Virus record (IMG/VR): IMGVR_UViG_3300017735_000009 | Span: 1-55,195 of that record | Strand: one strand, 5' to 3' | From: a virus | DNA length: 55,195 bases | Shown: positions 47,199-54,360 of the stretch, piece by piece | Numbering within the stretch: position 1 is the first letter of the stretch | Layout of the letters: the number at the start of each line of letters is the position of its first letter | The notes under the pieces: generated by a model | The model's input: the letters and a program-made list of their open reading frames with translations, nothing else | What the model was told of the DNA's origin: nothing | The model's database searches: none | Translations under genes and position numbers: made by a program

Positions 47199-47518
47199 GT
47201 GTTTTTGTCCTTTGGTAGGTAACTGTGTACCATAATATCTAACATCACTGTTTCATCGTACTCAGGTTCTGTTACAGTGCTTTCCATTTCGCCTATGTCT
47301 AAGGCTGTGTTTTGGTTCTTATCCGCTTTGAGTCTTGCTCTTGCAAAACTATCGTTGTTTGCCTGCATTGCCATTTCTAACATTGCTGATAATTGATTAA
47401 ACATAGGTGTACCCTGCGGTACTTTGTGCATACGTTTTGTTATCTTAGATATCTCATCGCCTATTTTATCTTCTTTGAGATTATTGACATAATCATAGTA
47501 ATCAAAATGTTCGCTCAT
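47195..47518 (-). CDS. Hypothetical protein (107 aa)
   Basis: A helical acidic protein (MLEMAMQANNDSFARARLK, then EPEYDETVMLDIMVHSYLP) that overlaps both neighbours by 4 nt. No motif recognised. Likely an adaptor or structural protein in the operon from about 48.6 kb. Confidence 0.6.
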   Translation of the reverse strand: MSEHFDYYDYVNNLKEDKIGDEISKITKRMHKVPQGTPMFNQLSAMLEMAMQANNDSFARARLKADKNQNTALDIGEMESTVTEPEYDETVMLDIMVHSYLPKDKNT

Positions 47519-47817
47519 CGTTCGTACTCCTGCAATCCACTTAGTAAGGCTAATGCTTTAGTTTCTGTATCACGAAACCTAACTTCACCGCTCCTCACTT
47601 GGAAGTGGAAAAACTCTTTGTAACCTAATTGTTTGAGCATTCGTTGTACTGGTAACATCTTGTTCTTTTTTAACTTAACTCTGGTTTGTCTCCAGTCCAT
47701 CCACAACTCAAAAAATACTGCTGTTCGCTTACGCACATCAGCAAGTTCATACTCGTTGTTGAAATATTCACGCATTAAATCCTTGTCAAATATTTCTGAG
47801 TATGTTTTACTATGCAT
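47515..47817 (-). CDS. Hypothetical protein (100 aa)
   Basis: A basic helical protein with Lys/Arg-rich segments (VRKRTAVFFELWMDW, RVKLKKNKMLPVQRMLKQLGYKEFFHF). Could bind DNA or RNA. Overlaps the upstream 280-aa gene by 8 nt and the downstream gene by 4 nt. No family recognised. Confidence 0.6.
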   Translation of the reverse strand: MHSKTYSEIFDKDLMREYFNNEYELADVRKRTAVFFELWMDWRQTRVKLKKNKMLPVQRMLKQLGYKEFFHFQVRSGEVRFRDTETKALALLSGLQEYER

Positions 47818-48652
47818 AGTGTTGCCTCAGTGAATCTTCTTTGATAGATAGGTATTGCTTACGCATTCTAAAGATCAAATCCATTCCAGGCAATGCATTG
47901 GGTATTAGGTTTTCAATACTGTAACTGTTTTCTGTGCCTACTGCAATACAATTATATCCTACAATCTTGTGATTCATTGTGCCGTAGTTTAGTTTTTCAG
48001 GCTTGTCAAATTTCTTAAGTTCTATGTTTGCAAATGCACATGCAGATGTAGTGTGCCATACGTCATGCGTTTCACATATCAGTGTAGGCATGTTTCTGCT
48101 GATATTACTTTTGTTAACTAAAATAGTGAATCTATTGTTCTCACTGGTTAACATATTATAAGTATCACTGCTTGATGAGAATTTAAATCCCATTGCGTCT
48201 TGGTAGAAGTCCATCATGGTATTTGTACATGCATTGTACACAACACCATTCATGTTAGTTAATCCTAATGTTTGGTCTTCGTTGTTTGGACTGACCAATG
48301 AGAATATGTTTAACTTTGTTTCAGTGTCTATGTCATTGAGATTGACGTGTATGATTCGTGTGCCGCATGTATCATTGGATATAAACATTCCCAAGTCTTC
48401 ATCTAACCATGCGTTTAATGTGTCGGGGTCTTCATTGCTGGTAAGTCCTAATCCAGTAATGCCCGGCATTGTTACGTTGTCTGTTTCTCTGATTAGCATG
48501 ATGCACAAACCCTGCACCCACATAGTAATACTGCCATCCTCGTTTGTGGTTCTGGGGTTGAATTTTAGTTGTCCTAATCTATCCTGAATCTCATCTCTGG
48601 AATTCTGTAATGGATTGTAACTGTATTCGATGAAACTGTAATTTCCTATCAT
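47810..48652 (-). CDS. Possible VOC-fold (glyoxalase/dioxygenase-like) protein (280 aa)
   Basis: A repeat of two half-domains. LDEDLGMFISND-like and MNGVVYNACTNTMMDFYQDAMGFKF resemble the vicinal-oxygen-chelate pattern TxD-MDxxLDFYxxxLGF, so it may be a metal-binding dioxygenase or binding protein. Metal ligands are not certain. It follows the A-type carrier gene with a 4-nt overlap, and could be an iron-using partner. The call is tentative. Confidence 0.4.
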   Translation of the reverse strand: MIGNYSFIEYSYNPLQNSRDEIQDRLGQLKFNPRTTNEDGSITMWVQGLCIMLIRETDNVTMPGITGLGLTSNEDPDTLNAWLDEDLGMFISNDTCGTRIIHVNLNDIDTETKLNIFSLVSPNNEDQTLGLTNMNGVVYNACTNTMMDFYQDAMGFKFSSSSDTYNMLTSENNRFTILVNKSNISRNMPTLICETHDVWHTTSACAFANIELKKFDKPEKLNYGTMNHKIVGYNCIAVGTENSYSIENLIPNALPGMDLIFRMRKQYLSIKEDSLRQHYA

Positions 48653-49014
48653 ATTTCAAATGTCACGCTCTCACCACAGCCACATTTACTACTGGCTAAA
48701 GGTGAAGTTATATCTATCATGTTGCCTGCTATGCCTGTGATCTTATCAACCACACTGCCTGCAAGATAAGGTTTGCTCATGTCGTCTAACCAGAATTGAA
48801 AACCTTCGTATTCTTTGGACCACTCGGTAAGTTTGATGTCACCCAGTTCCTTGACCAGTTCCCATTCATAGGCATATCCGGCACAGCCGCCGCCTGTTAA
48901 TTTTAATCGTACACCTAATGCTTCACTGTCTTGTGATACTTGCTTAAAGTGTTTTTGGGCGCCATCAGTGAGAGTGATTAGTTCTTCCTGTGGATTAAAT
49001 GTTTTCATTTCCAT
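48649..49014 (-). CDS. A-type Fe-S carrier (IscA/ErpA-like)
   Basis: Fe-S cluster carrier/scaffold of the HesB family. The three conserved Cys are present: Cys44 in GGGCAGYAYEWEL, and Cys111 and Cys113 in KCGCGESVTFEI; bacterial proteins have Cys-64-Cys-x-Cys, here 67 apart. Length 121 aa. GTTAAATA ends 5 nt before the ATG, so it is probably a leaderless late gene. It is followed by the VOC-like gene. It could load clusters onto the ferredoxin, radical SAM enzymes or host proteins. Confidence 0.87.
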   Translation of the reverse strand: MEMKTFNPQEELITLTDGAQKHFKQVSQDSEALGVRLKLTGGGCAGYAYEWELVKELGDIKLTEWSKEYEGFQFWLDDMSKPYLAGSVVDKITGIAGNMIDITSPLASSKCGCGESVTFEI

Positions 49015-49018
49015 ACTA

Positions 49019-49519
49019 CTATTTAACCGTTTTTAGTCTTAAATTTGCTACGTATCGGATGCCTTTTGTCACTGGTGTTACACCGTGTTCTGCATCGTAA
49101 GTATAATAAACGGCATCTCCTATATTAAGTTTCTGCTTTCTATTATTTATAACCATGTCCCCACCTTCGTATTCGTTAGGGTCATTTAATTGTATTATCA
49201 AACTAACGTCACTTTGCGACTGCGTTGTGCTGTTGTATGTGTCTAAGTGCGGTTCTATGTAGCATCCAACGTTATACTTCAGCACACGGGCGTATATTAG
49301 CTCTAAGCGGTGGTTTAAACGTGGTTCTATGTGTTCCCAATAAGGTTTAAACTCGTCTTTTGAGAACTCTGACACCATAAAATGCCCAATTCCACTTGGA
49401 TAATGTCTGTCTCTAATTTGGTTTTCTATTGAAACTCGGTTAGGTAAAGTCCTGTATAGGTCTAATAAAAATGCTGTTAAATCAGACGTTAAAAGGTTTT
49501 TAGACTTGGTTATCACCAA
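49019..49519 (-). CDS. 2OG-Fe(II) oxygenase
   Basis: A 166-aa double-stranded beta-helix protein. IEPHLDTYN gives the His-x-Asp iron ligands, GGDMVI and NIGDAVYY are the usual strands, AEHGVTPV gives the second His, and RYVANLRLK gives the 2OG Arg. The start is TTG or GTG (49519/49516); no ATG is available. It lies between the ClpP and A-type carrier genes. Substrate unknown. Confidence 0.8.
   Translation of the reverse strand: MVITKSKNLLTSDLTAFLLDLYRTLPNRVSIENQIRDRHYPSGIGHFMVSEFSKDEFKPYWEHIEPRLNHRLELIYARVLKYNVGCYIEPHLDTYNSTTQSQSDVSLIIQLNDPNEYEGGDMVINNRKQKLNIGDAVYYTYDAEHGVTPVTKGIRYVANLRLKTVK
49020..49027 (-). promoter_or_regulatory. Late-type promoter box (GTTAAATA), 5 nt before ATG
   Basis: GTTAAATA, GTAGT, then the ATG at 49014. 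The predicted +1 is the A of ATG. The box overlaps the stop of the upstream oxygenase gene. Confidence 0.6.
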
Positions 49520-49526
49520 ACATTCC

Positions 49527-50117
49527 CTATGCTCTGTTAGAGATAATTTCGTCTACTAAACCAAAGTCAAGTGCTTCTTGAGCCGTCATAAAGTTATCAC
49601 GATCCATTGCTGATTCAAATTGTTCGTATGTTTTGCCCTTGGTGTTGTGCTTAACGTATGCTTCTGTGAGTTCACGTTTGATACGCACAATCTCTTTAGC
49701 ACGGATTTCGATATCACTTGCTTGTCCTTGAGCACCACCTAATGGTTGATGAATCATGTGCCTTGCACCTGGTAACATAAAACGTTTACCAGCCGCACCA
49801 CTGTTAGCAAGGAAACTGCCCATGCTGGCCGCTTGTCCCATTACAATAGTACTAACGTCTGGCTTAATGTATTGCATTGTGTCATACATTGCCATACCTG
49901 ATGTTACTGCACCACCCGGTGAGTTGATATAAAAGTTAATATCAGCATCTGGGTCGTCTGCTTCGAGGAAAAGTAGTTGGGCACAAATGCTGTTTGATAC
50001 TGCATCATTTACTTCGCCGTTTAAAAACACAATACGTTCTTTGAGCATTCTCGAATAGATATCGTAACTACGTTCTCCTTGTGCTGTTTTTTCAATTACA
50101 TATGGTACAAAGTTCAT
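49527..50117 (-). CDS. clpP: ClpP protease
   Basis: Serine peptidase forming a 14-mer with ClpA or ClpX. The catalytic triad is intact: Ser98 in GQAASMGSF, His123 in ARHMIHQP and Asp174 in MDRDNF. Length is 196 aa, as for bacterial ClpP. The hydrophobic clefts needed for IGF-loop docking cannot be verified by eye, but the phage ClpA has IGF at 601-603. It has its own sigma70-type promoter and a TAAAGAGGAAAT ribosome-binding site. It probably acts in the host cytoplasm with the phage ClpA and the host ClpX. Confidence 0.93.
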   Translation of the reverse strand: MNFVPYVIEKTAQGERSYDIYSRMLKERIVFLNGEVNDAVSNSICAQLLFLEADDPDADINFYINSPGGAVTSGMAMYDTMQYIKPDVSTIVMGQAASMGSFLANSGAAGKRFMLPGARHMIHQPLGGAQGQASDIEIRAKEIVRIKRELTEAYVKHNTKGKTYEQFESAMDRDNFMTAQEALDFGLVDEIISNRA

Positions 50118-50144
50118 TTAATTTCCTCTTTAGTTAAGTTACAC

Positions 50145-50173
50145 ATTATACATGCTTAACTGTTGTTTGTCAA
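50145..50173 (-). promoter_or_regulatory. Sigma70-type promoter of clpP
   Basis: Minus-strand TTGACA (50168-50173), 17-bp spacer, TATAAT (50145-50150). It overlaps the end of the SufE-like gene. Confidence 0.85.
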
Positions 50174-50536
50174 GTTATGAATGCGGTTAAGCATTTTAGA
50201 AAAACCTATTAGTTCATCTCTGCTTAATCCACGTGTTATATCTTTGAAGTCTATAAAATTAATACCGGCAGTGTTGTCGGTCATATTATAAACATCAGTT
50301 AAAATTTTTCCCAAGCCTTTTGTTTTTATTGCATCGCTGTCAAACACAATGTTGTCATCTACTTTGTCAATCCAACAATTATTTTTACACCCTTTGATGT
50401 AATTGGATCGCACTCTCAATTCACTGGTGTTGGATGTCGATAATGCATTACCCAAAGTAACCAACCATGCATCAAAATCATTCTGCGATTGGAAACTGTT
50501 TACTGCTGTTTTGTATTTTTCTAATATACTTGACAT
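50156..50536 (-). CDS. SufE-like Fe-S sulfur-transfer protein
   Basis: SufE accepts persulfide sulfur from SufS (or CsdA) and passes it to the Fe-S scaffold. I start at MSSILEKYKT (50536), directly after a TATAAATA late box, rather than the longer upstream frame. The 126-aa protein (E. coli SufE 138) has Cys50 in YIKGCKNNCW, matching SufE Cys51. VFDSDAIKTKGLGKIL and the C-terminal LSRDELIGFSKMLNRIH helix follow the SufE pattern. With the A-type carrier, ferredoxin and radical SAM proteins it forms an Fe-S set. No SufS or IscS was found, so a host enzyme is needed. Confidence 0.75.
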   Translation of the reverse strand: MSSILEKYKTAVNSFQSQNDFDAWLVTLGNALSTSNTSELRVRSNYIKGCKNNCWIDKVDDNIVFDSDAIKTKGLGKILTDVYNMTDNTAGINFIDFKDITRGLSRDELIGFSKMLNRIHNLTNNS

Positions 50537-50541
50537 GCAAC

Positions 50542-50549
50542 TATTTATA
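50542..50549 (-). promoter_or_regulatory. T4-like late promoter box (TATAAATA), 5 nt before ATG
   Basis: Exact TATAAATA, GTTGC, then the ATG at 50536 of the SufE-like gene. The predicted +1 is the A of ATG. It decides the start of this gene. Confidence 0.78.
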
Positions 50550-50560
50550 GGTGCAGATAT

Positions 50561-50593
50561 AAAAAAGCCAGTATTAATGACTAACACTGGCTT
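50561..50593 (-). terminator. Strong intrinsic terminator
   Basis: A 12-bp hairpin (50565-50576 with 50582-50593, 5-nt loop) is followed by six T on the minus strand, between the 69-aa gene and the SufE-like late promoter. Confidence 0.9.
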
Positions 50594-50639
50594 GGTACTG
50601 TTCTTATTTTTAGTGGGTAGAAAAGATTTGCGGTTTAGA

Positions 50640-50849
50640 TTACCATACGATAATCGGTTCCATAGCCAACCACATAAACCATAATGTAAACATTAAGCCG
50701 CCTAAGGCGCCTAAGTCCTGACAAGTTTGTCCATCTGGACAAAACTTCTCTTTGAATGTCTGCATTGACTTATAAGTGCTACGGAGCAAATCCTTACTAC
50801 CATTTACGATAGCAGTCATATTGCCTCCTTTTAAAGCACTCTCATTCAC
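50640..50849 (-). CDS. Small membrane-associated protein (69 aa)
   Basis: The N-terminal half is charged and has Cys (FCPDGQTCQDLGALGGL), and the C-terminal part is hydrophobic (LMFTLWFMWLAMEPIIVW). Perfect AAAGGAGG lies before the ATG. It ends 47 nt before a strong terminator, and a long upstream leader region holds a late box at 51014. Unknown function. A lysis or membrane role is possible. Confidence 0.65.
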   Translation of the reverse strand: MNESALKGGNMTAIVNGSKDLLRSTYKSMQTFKEKFCPDGQTCQDLGALGGLMFTLWFMWLAMEPIIVW

Positions 50850-50884
50850 AGATTCTTACGAACTCTGCTCGGGGGTTAAAGTTC

Positions 50885-51010
50885 CTAAACTTTTATATTG
50901 ACTTCGTATTGTTGTATCTTCACGATGAGATCTACAGCGGATACACACCGCTTCAACCGACAATCAATCAACCGTCCCGTTGTGGAAGAGAGAGTTAGTT
51001 CATCTTCCAT
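50885..51010 (-). CDS. Possible small ORF in a long leader (41 aa)
   Basis: An open frame in the 50850-51013 leader, starting MEDELTLSSTTGRLIDCRLK. No ribosome-binding site is visible and the predicted late +1 falls at its start codon. It may be a leader peptide, or chance. Low confidence. Confidence 0.25.
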   Translation of the reverse strand: MEDELTLSSTTGRLIDCRLKRCVSAVDLIVKIQQYEVNIKV

Positions 51011-51013
51011 GAG

Positions 51014-51021
51014 TATTTATC
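51014..51021 (-). promoter_or_regulatory. T4-like late promoter box (GATAAATA)
   Basis: TTGATAAATACTC on the minus strand. It would produce a leader of ~160 nt to the 69-aa gene at 50849. Confidence 0.65.
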
Positions 51022-51062
51022 AATCATTAACTGATGTGTTAAGTTTTCCGGTTATTTTGATC

Positions 51063-51091
51063 AAAAAAAAGCATACCGGAAAAGTATGCTT
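51063..51091 (-). terminator. Strong intrinsic terminator after the EF-hand-like gene
   Basis: AAGCATAC (51084-51091 side) pairs with GTATGCTT (51069-51076 side) with a 7-nt loop, followed by six T on the minus strand, 15 nt after the stop at 51106. Confidence 0.9.
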
Positions 51092-51105
51092 AATTTTTGG
51101 TAAAG

Positions 51106-51420
51106 TTACTTCTGTTTTGCTTTATGACCTTTTTTAAGATCTGCAATCATTGTATCTTTGTTTTTCTTCTTGTCTAACTCAATTCCAAATTCCAGACCCA
51201 TCTCTACGAGTTGTGCCTTAGTTTTCTTTTTAAGTTGTCCAGGAGTAGGCAGTTTTTTAAGTTCTGCTTTTACACCAGCCTTAACATTTTTAGTTGCTTC
51301 TTTAAGATCTAAAACATTGATGTCGCCATCTTTGTTAATGTCTAAAGAACCAGCGTCCTTGTTAAAGTACCAGTATAATCCACCTGCAACAAGAAGTGCT
51401 CCAATAATAATAAATTCCAT
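51106..51420 (-). CDS. Membrane-anchored protein with a dockerin/EF-hand-like loop (104 aa)
   Basis: One N-terminal TM helix (MEFIIIGALLVAGGLYWYF) is followed by LDINKDGDINVLDLKEA, which matches a dockerin-type calcium-binding loop, and a basic helical tail resembling a SAP-like motif (TKAQLVEMGLEFGIELDKKK). AAGGAGTTAACA precedes the ATG. It may anchor a complex at the membrane. Function unknown. Confidence 0.65.
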   Translation of the reverse strand: MEFIIIGALLVAGGLYWYFNKDAGSLDINKDGDINVLDLKEATKNVKAGVKAELKKLPTPGQLKKKTKAQLVEMGLEFGIELDKKKNKDTMIADLKKGHKAKQK

Positions 51421-51422
51421 TG

Positions 51423-52367
51423 TTAACTCCTTATATAGATATCTAATTTATCCAAGTCCTCATATCTCGATGAGTCCATGGGGTGATCAAGATTGAAAGG
51501 ATTTGATCGTTTGTAAGTAGTACTCCTCACTCGACTAATAACAGCCTCGACTATCTCTCTATCTCTCTCGGTTAATGAATCTAAATCAATTCCTCCTCTC
51601 ATAATTTTGAAAAGTGCAAGATCAAATTCAAGGTAACTAAAACCAAATTGGTCCTCGTCACCGTTTGCAATACCCAAACCGTCTGTGGGTTTTGCTTCCA
51701 CAATACTTTGCGGAACACCAAGAAGCTCTGCTAATGCAGGAACTTCCCAGCTCTTGGTCAATGCTTGGATAGGTGAGACGTCACCAACGTCACCATGCAA
51801 TGTCCAAAAACCTGCCGCAAGTTCTGAGAAGTTATCTGTACTTGCCACACAACCTCCAAGTTTACTTGCTAAATTATAAAGTGTAATCATTCTAAGTCTT
51901 GCTCGAATGTTACCCTTTCTAATGTTTTGGTCTTTCATGTTGTTATCAACAAGTTCTTTGTTAAAGTCAACATCAATGTTTTTATAAAATTCTACTAATT
52001 GATCAAATGCAGATGTGAGGTCGATCACTTCTTTGTTGATCTCCAGTGCCTCACATGCCTCTTCCCCTCTTGCCGTCTCGGTTGGATCTTGATGTATTGG
52101 CATAACAACGCCTGTTACATTCCACCCTGCCTCTTTAAATAATGCGGCTGTTACGGCACTATCAATGCCACCACTCATACCAATAGTGATATTTTCAATG
52201 TTATGCTTTATGCGATACTCTGCAAGACCTGTTACAAGTCTACTGCGTAATACTGATATATCGTTGTGATACAAGCCAAATGCTATTTGTTCGTCAAGCA
52301 TTGTGCTAAACCAGTCGCTTAATTCTGGATTCCTATTTAGTTTTAGGATATTGTCTTTTAAGTTCAT
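51423..52367 (-). CDS. nadE: NH3-dependent NAD+ synthetase
   Basis: Forms NAD+ from deamido-NAD, ATP and ammonia. The ATP-binding GMSGGIDSAV (65-70) is intact. DPTETARGEEA and VASTDNFSELAAGFWTLHGD and LTKSWEVPALAELLG follow the NadE order. At 314 aa it is longer than the usual ~275 and lacks a glutaminase domain. CATAAATA ends 5 nt before the ATG, so it is probably a leaderless late gene. NAD+ resynthesis can counter NAD-depleting host defences; this use is inferred. Confidence 0.92.
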   Translation of the reverse strand: MNLKDNILKLNRNPELSDWFSTMLDEQIAFGLYHNDISVLRSRLVTGLAEYRIKHNIENITIGMSGGIDSAVTAALFKEAGWNVTGVVMPIHQDPTETARGEEACEALEINKEVIDLTSAFDQLVEFYKNIDVDFNKELVDNNMKDQNIRKGNIRARLRMITLYNLASKLGGCVASTDNFSELAAGFWTLHGDVGDVSPIQALTKSWEVPALAELLGVPQSIVEAKPTDGLGIANGDEDQFGFSYLEFDLALFKIMRGGIDLDSLTERDREIVEAVISRVRSTTYKRSNPFNLDHPMDSSRYEDLDKLDIYIRS

Positions 52368-52372
52368 ACGTT

Positions 52373-52380
52373 TATTTATG
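52373..52380 (-). promoter_or_regulatory. Late-type promoter box (CATAAATA), 5 nt before ATG
   Basis: CATAAATA, AACGT, then the nadE ATG at 52367. The predicted +1 is the A of ATG. Confidence 0.65.
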
Positions 52381-52413
52381 TGTTATAACCCTGTTAAATT
52401 AATAATATGGCCG

Positions 52414-53466
52414 TTAGTCGCCTACGGTTAGGTTCTCGTAAACCGTATTATACTGCCTGCCGTTGTTTACTTGCACAAATGTAGTGCGTTTACTAAGTTC
52501 TTTTAAACTCTTTGCGCCAACATAAGTACAAGTACTGCGGAGACCGCCAAGTATGTCTCCAACAATGGGTCCAACTGGACCTTTGTAAGGAACCTGTACG
52601 ACTCTGCCTTCACTTGCTCTATATTCTTTTGTACCACCATGTTGCTCCTGTGCTTCGTTTGAACTCATGCCGTAGAATTTAACCACGCCACCTTCTATTT
52701 CGCCGCCACCTTCATCTGTGCCTGCTAACATTCCACCCAGCATCACAAAGTCTGCTCCGGCTCCAAATGCTTTTGCTACGTCTCCCGAACTACTACATCC
52801 GCCATCGGCAATGATGTGTCCGCCAAGACCATGAGCGGCATCGGCACACTCAATGACTGCTGATAATTGTGGATAACCCACACCAGTTTTAATACGAGTA
52901 GTGCAAACACTACCAGGGCCAATGCCCACTTTAACGATATCCGCTCCACGTAAAATTAACTCCTCTGTGATATCAGGCGTTACAACGTTGCCTGCAATTA
53001 TTGTTGTAGTTGGAAACTTTTCTCTGAACAAACTTACTGCTTCGAGAAAACGTTCTGAGTATCCATTAGCAACATCAATACACAGATAATCTATTGCTCT
53101 ACTTAGTTTTAATGTTTTTTCTGTTCTTTCTATTTCGTCAGCAGTAATACCTGTGCTGACTGCAATGGTTCTACATAAATCATCTTTGTGTTGATTATTA
53201 TTTAACCAATCCCAAACCTCTGCTGAACTGTAATCCTTTTTAAGCACTGTGAATAGTCCGTGCTTTGCTAAAGGCAGTGCCATTGATGTAGTGCCAACGC
53301 CATCCATGTTAGCGGCCATAATAGGCACACCACTGTATGTTTTACCGCTGTTCCTAAATGTATATGATCGATTGAGGTCTACTTCTTTACGGCTACCCAT
53401 TTCACTACGTTTAGGTCTAAACAGCACATCACTGTAGTCTAATTTAATATCTCGTTCAATCCTCAC
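52414..53466 (-). CDS. guaC: GMP reductase
   Basis: Converts GMP to IMP with NADPH. Length 350 aa (E. coli GuaC 347) and close similarity throughout. Catalytic Cys188 is in GPGSVCTTR, with [20 protein letters not shown] and [27 protein letters not shown] after it. The start is GTG ([14 protein letters not shown]), overlapping the previous gene. It redirects guanine to adenine nucleotides, or recycles GMP for dNTP synthesis. Late promoter of nadE lies downstream of it. It is in an operon from about 54.4 kb. Confidence 0.93.
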   Translation of the reverse strand: MRIERDIKLDYSDVLFRPKRSEMGSRKEVDLNRSYTFRNSGKTYSGVPIMAANMDGVGTTSMALPLAKHGLFTVLKKDYSSAEVWDWLNNNQHKDDLCRTIAVSTGITADEIERTEKTLKLSRAIDYLCIDVANGYSERFLEAVSLFREKFPTTTIIAGNVVTPDITEELILRGADIVKVGIGPGSVCTTRIKTGVGYPQLSAVIECADAAHGLGGHIIADGGCSSSGDVAKAFGAGADFVMLGGMLAGTDEGGGEIEGGVVKFYGMSSNEAQEQHGGTKEYRASEGRVVQVPYKGPVGPIVGDILGGLRSTCTYVGAKSLKELSKRTTFVQVNNGRQYNTVYENLTVGD

Positions 53467-53665
53467 CTTTTAATTTCCTTATGACTATATTATCTTTGGT
53501 TTCGTATTCTACCTGATCAACTACTGTTCTTGTGTATACATACCTACAAAAAACTGTTTTACCACTTACAGTTTTCCTCGGCTTTACTATAAACACTTTC
53601 TTCCATGCTGTCTTTGTTATCAGGTGTGGGTATCGAGCGTAAACAGGATGACCGTATACACTCAT
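53456..53665 (-). CDS. Small basic hypothetical protein (69 aa)
   Basis: A basic protein with aromatic residues ([21 protein letters not shown]) and alternating strands, resembling a small beta-barrel. It overlaps guaC by 11 nt at its end and the acidic gene upstream by 4 nt. Function unknown. The opposite charge to its acidic neighbour may be a hint that they interact. Confidence 0.6.
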   Translation of the reverse strand: MSVYGHPVYARYPHLITKTAWKKVFIVKPRKTVSGKTVFCRYVYTRTVVDQVEYETKDNIVIRKLKGED

Positions 53666-54360
53666 TCGTCAAAGTATCCGTCTTCCTCTAACTGTTCGAT
53701 AGTGTAATGATCCATTTGGTCATGCCACTTTCGGTTGACGTAACCAACATGGGCATAGTATGCCTTGCCAGTTGTGTCGTTGTAATCATAGTTTGCTTCA
53801 AGTTCTTCTTTACCGTAGTAAACTGCTTCAACAAGATCTGCAAGGTCACTTTCACAACTGCCAAATCTCAATTTCTCTGCATCAAATTCTTCGTCGGTAT
53901 CTAAGAACCAAACTGCAAACGTACCTTTCTCTGAACTGTGGAATGCTAATACAGGCACTGTTTGGTCTGCATATTCCTCACTAATTTCATCTGAACTATA
54001 ACATTCTCTGCTGTACATGTGAGTAGGTTCAACAGTGATTTCATTTTCCCATGCCCAATCATCTGAACCGTCAGTTGGTACAGGGATAATTGTCCAAGTG
54101 CCATCTGAGTATGTGCCATTTTGATGTTCAAGGTCATCAACGTCATGCCAGTAACTGTCTAACATAGGTGGTGCATCAGGATTCTGTAATGCATCCTCTG
54201 GTTCTTCATCACTGTAATCATCAAAATCTGTTACTGCTTCTATGAGGTCTTCTTGATCCTCATGTTTCCAGTACTCTACAAATGCTTCTGATACTTCCCC
54301 GATGGTTAATTCACCACCGTAGTTGCCTGCTTCAATTCTATATCTATATTTTGCCATCAT
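53662..54360 (-). CDS. Acidic hypothetical protein (232 aa)
   Basis: A very acidic, Trp- and Tyr-rich protein (DFDDYSDEEPEDALQNPD; DSYWHDVDDLEHQNGTYSDG) with beta-rich stretches. It lacks signals and TM segments. It is the first gene behind the promoter at 54399 and could be a DNA-mimic or an anti-defence factor, although nothing proves it. No family recognised. Confidence 0.6.
   Translation of the reverse strand: MMAKYRYRIEAGNYGGELTIGEVSEAFVEYWKHEDQEDLIEAVTDFDDYSDEEPEDALQNPDAPPMLDSYWHDVDDLEHQNGTYSDGTWTIIPVPTDGSDDWAWENEITVEPTHMYSRECYSSDEISEEYADQTVPVLAFHSSEKGTFAVWFLDTDEEFDAEKLRFGSCESDLADLVEAVYYGKEELEANYDYNDTTGKAYYAHVGYVNRKWHDQMDHYTIEQLEEDGYFDE

Noticed and set aside
50151-50587. Longer SufE-like frame starting at 50587
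   Set aside because: It would run through the late promoter box; +1 at 50536 and the SufE length favour the shorter protein.
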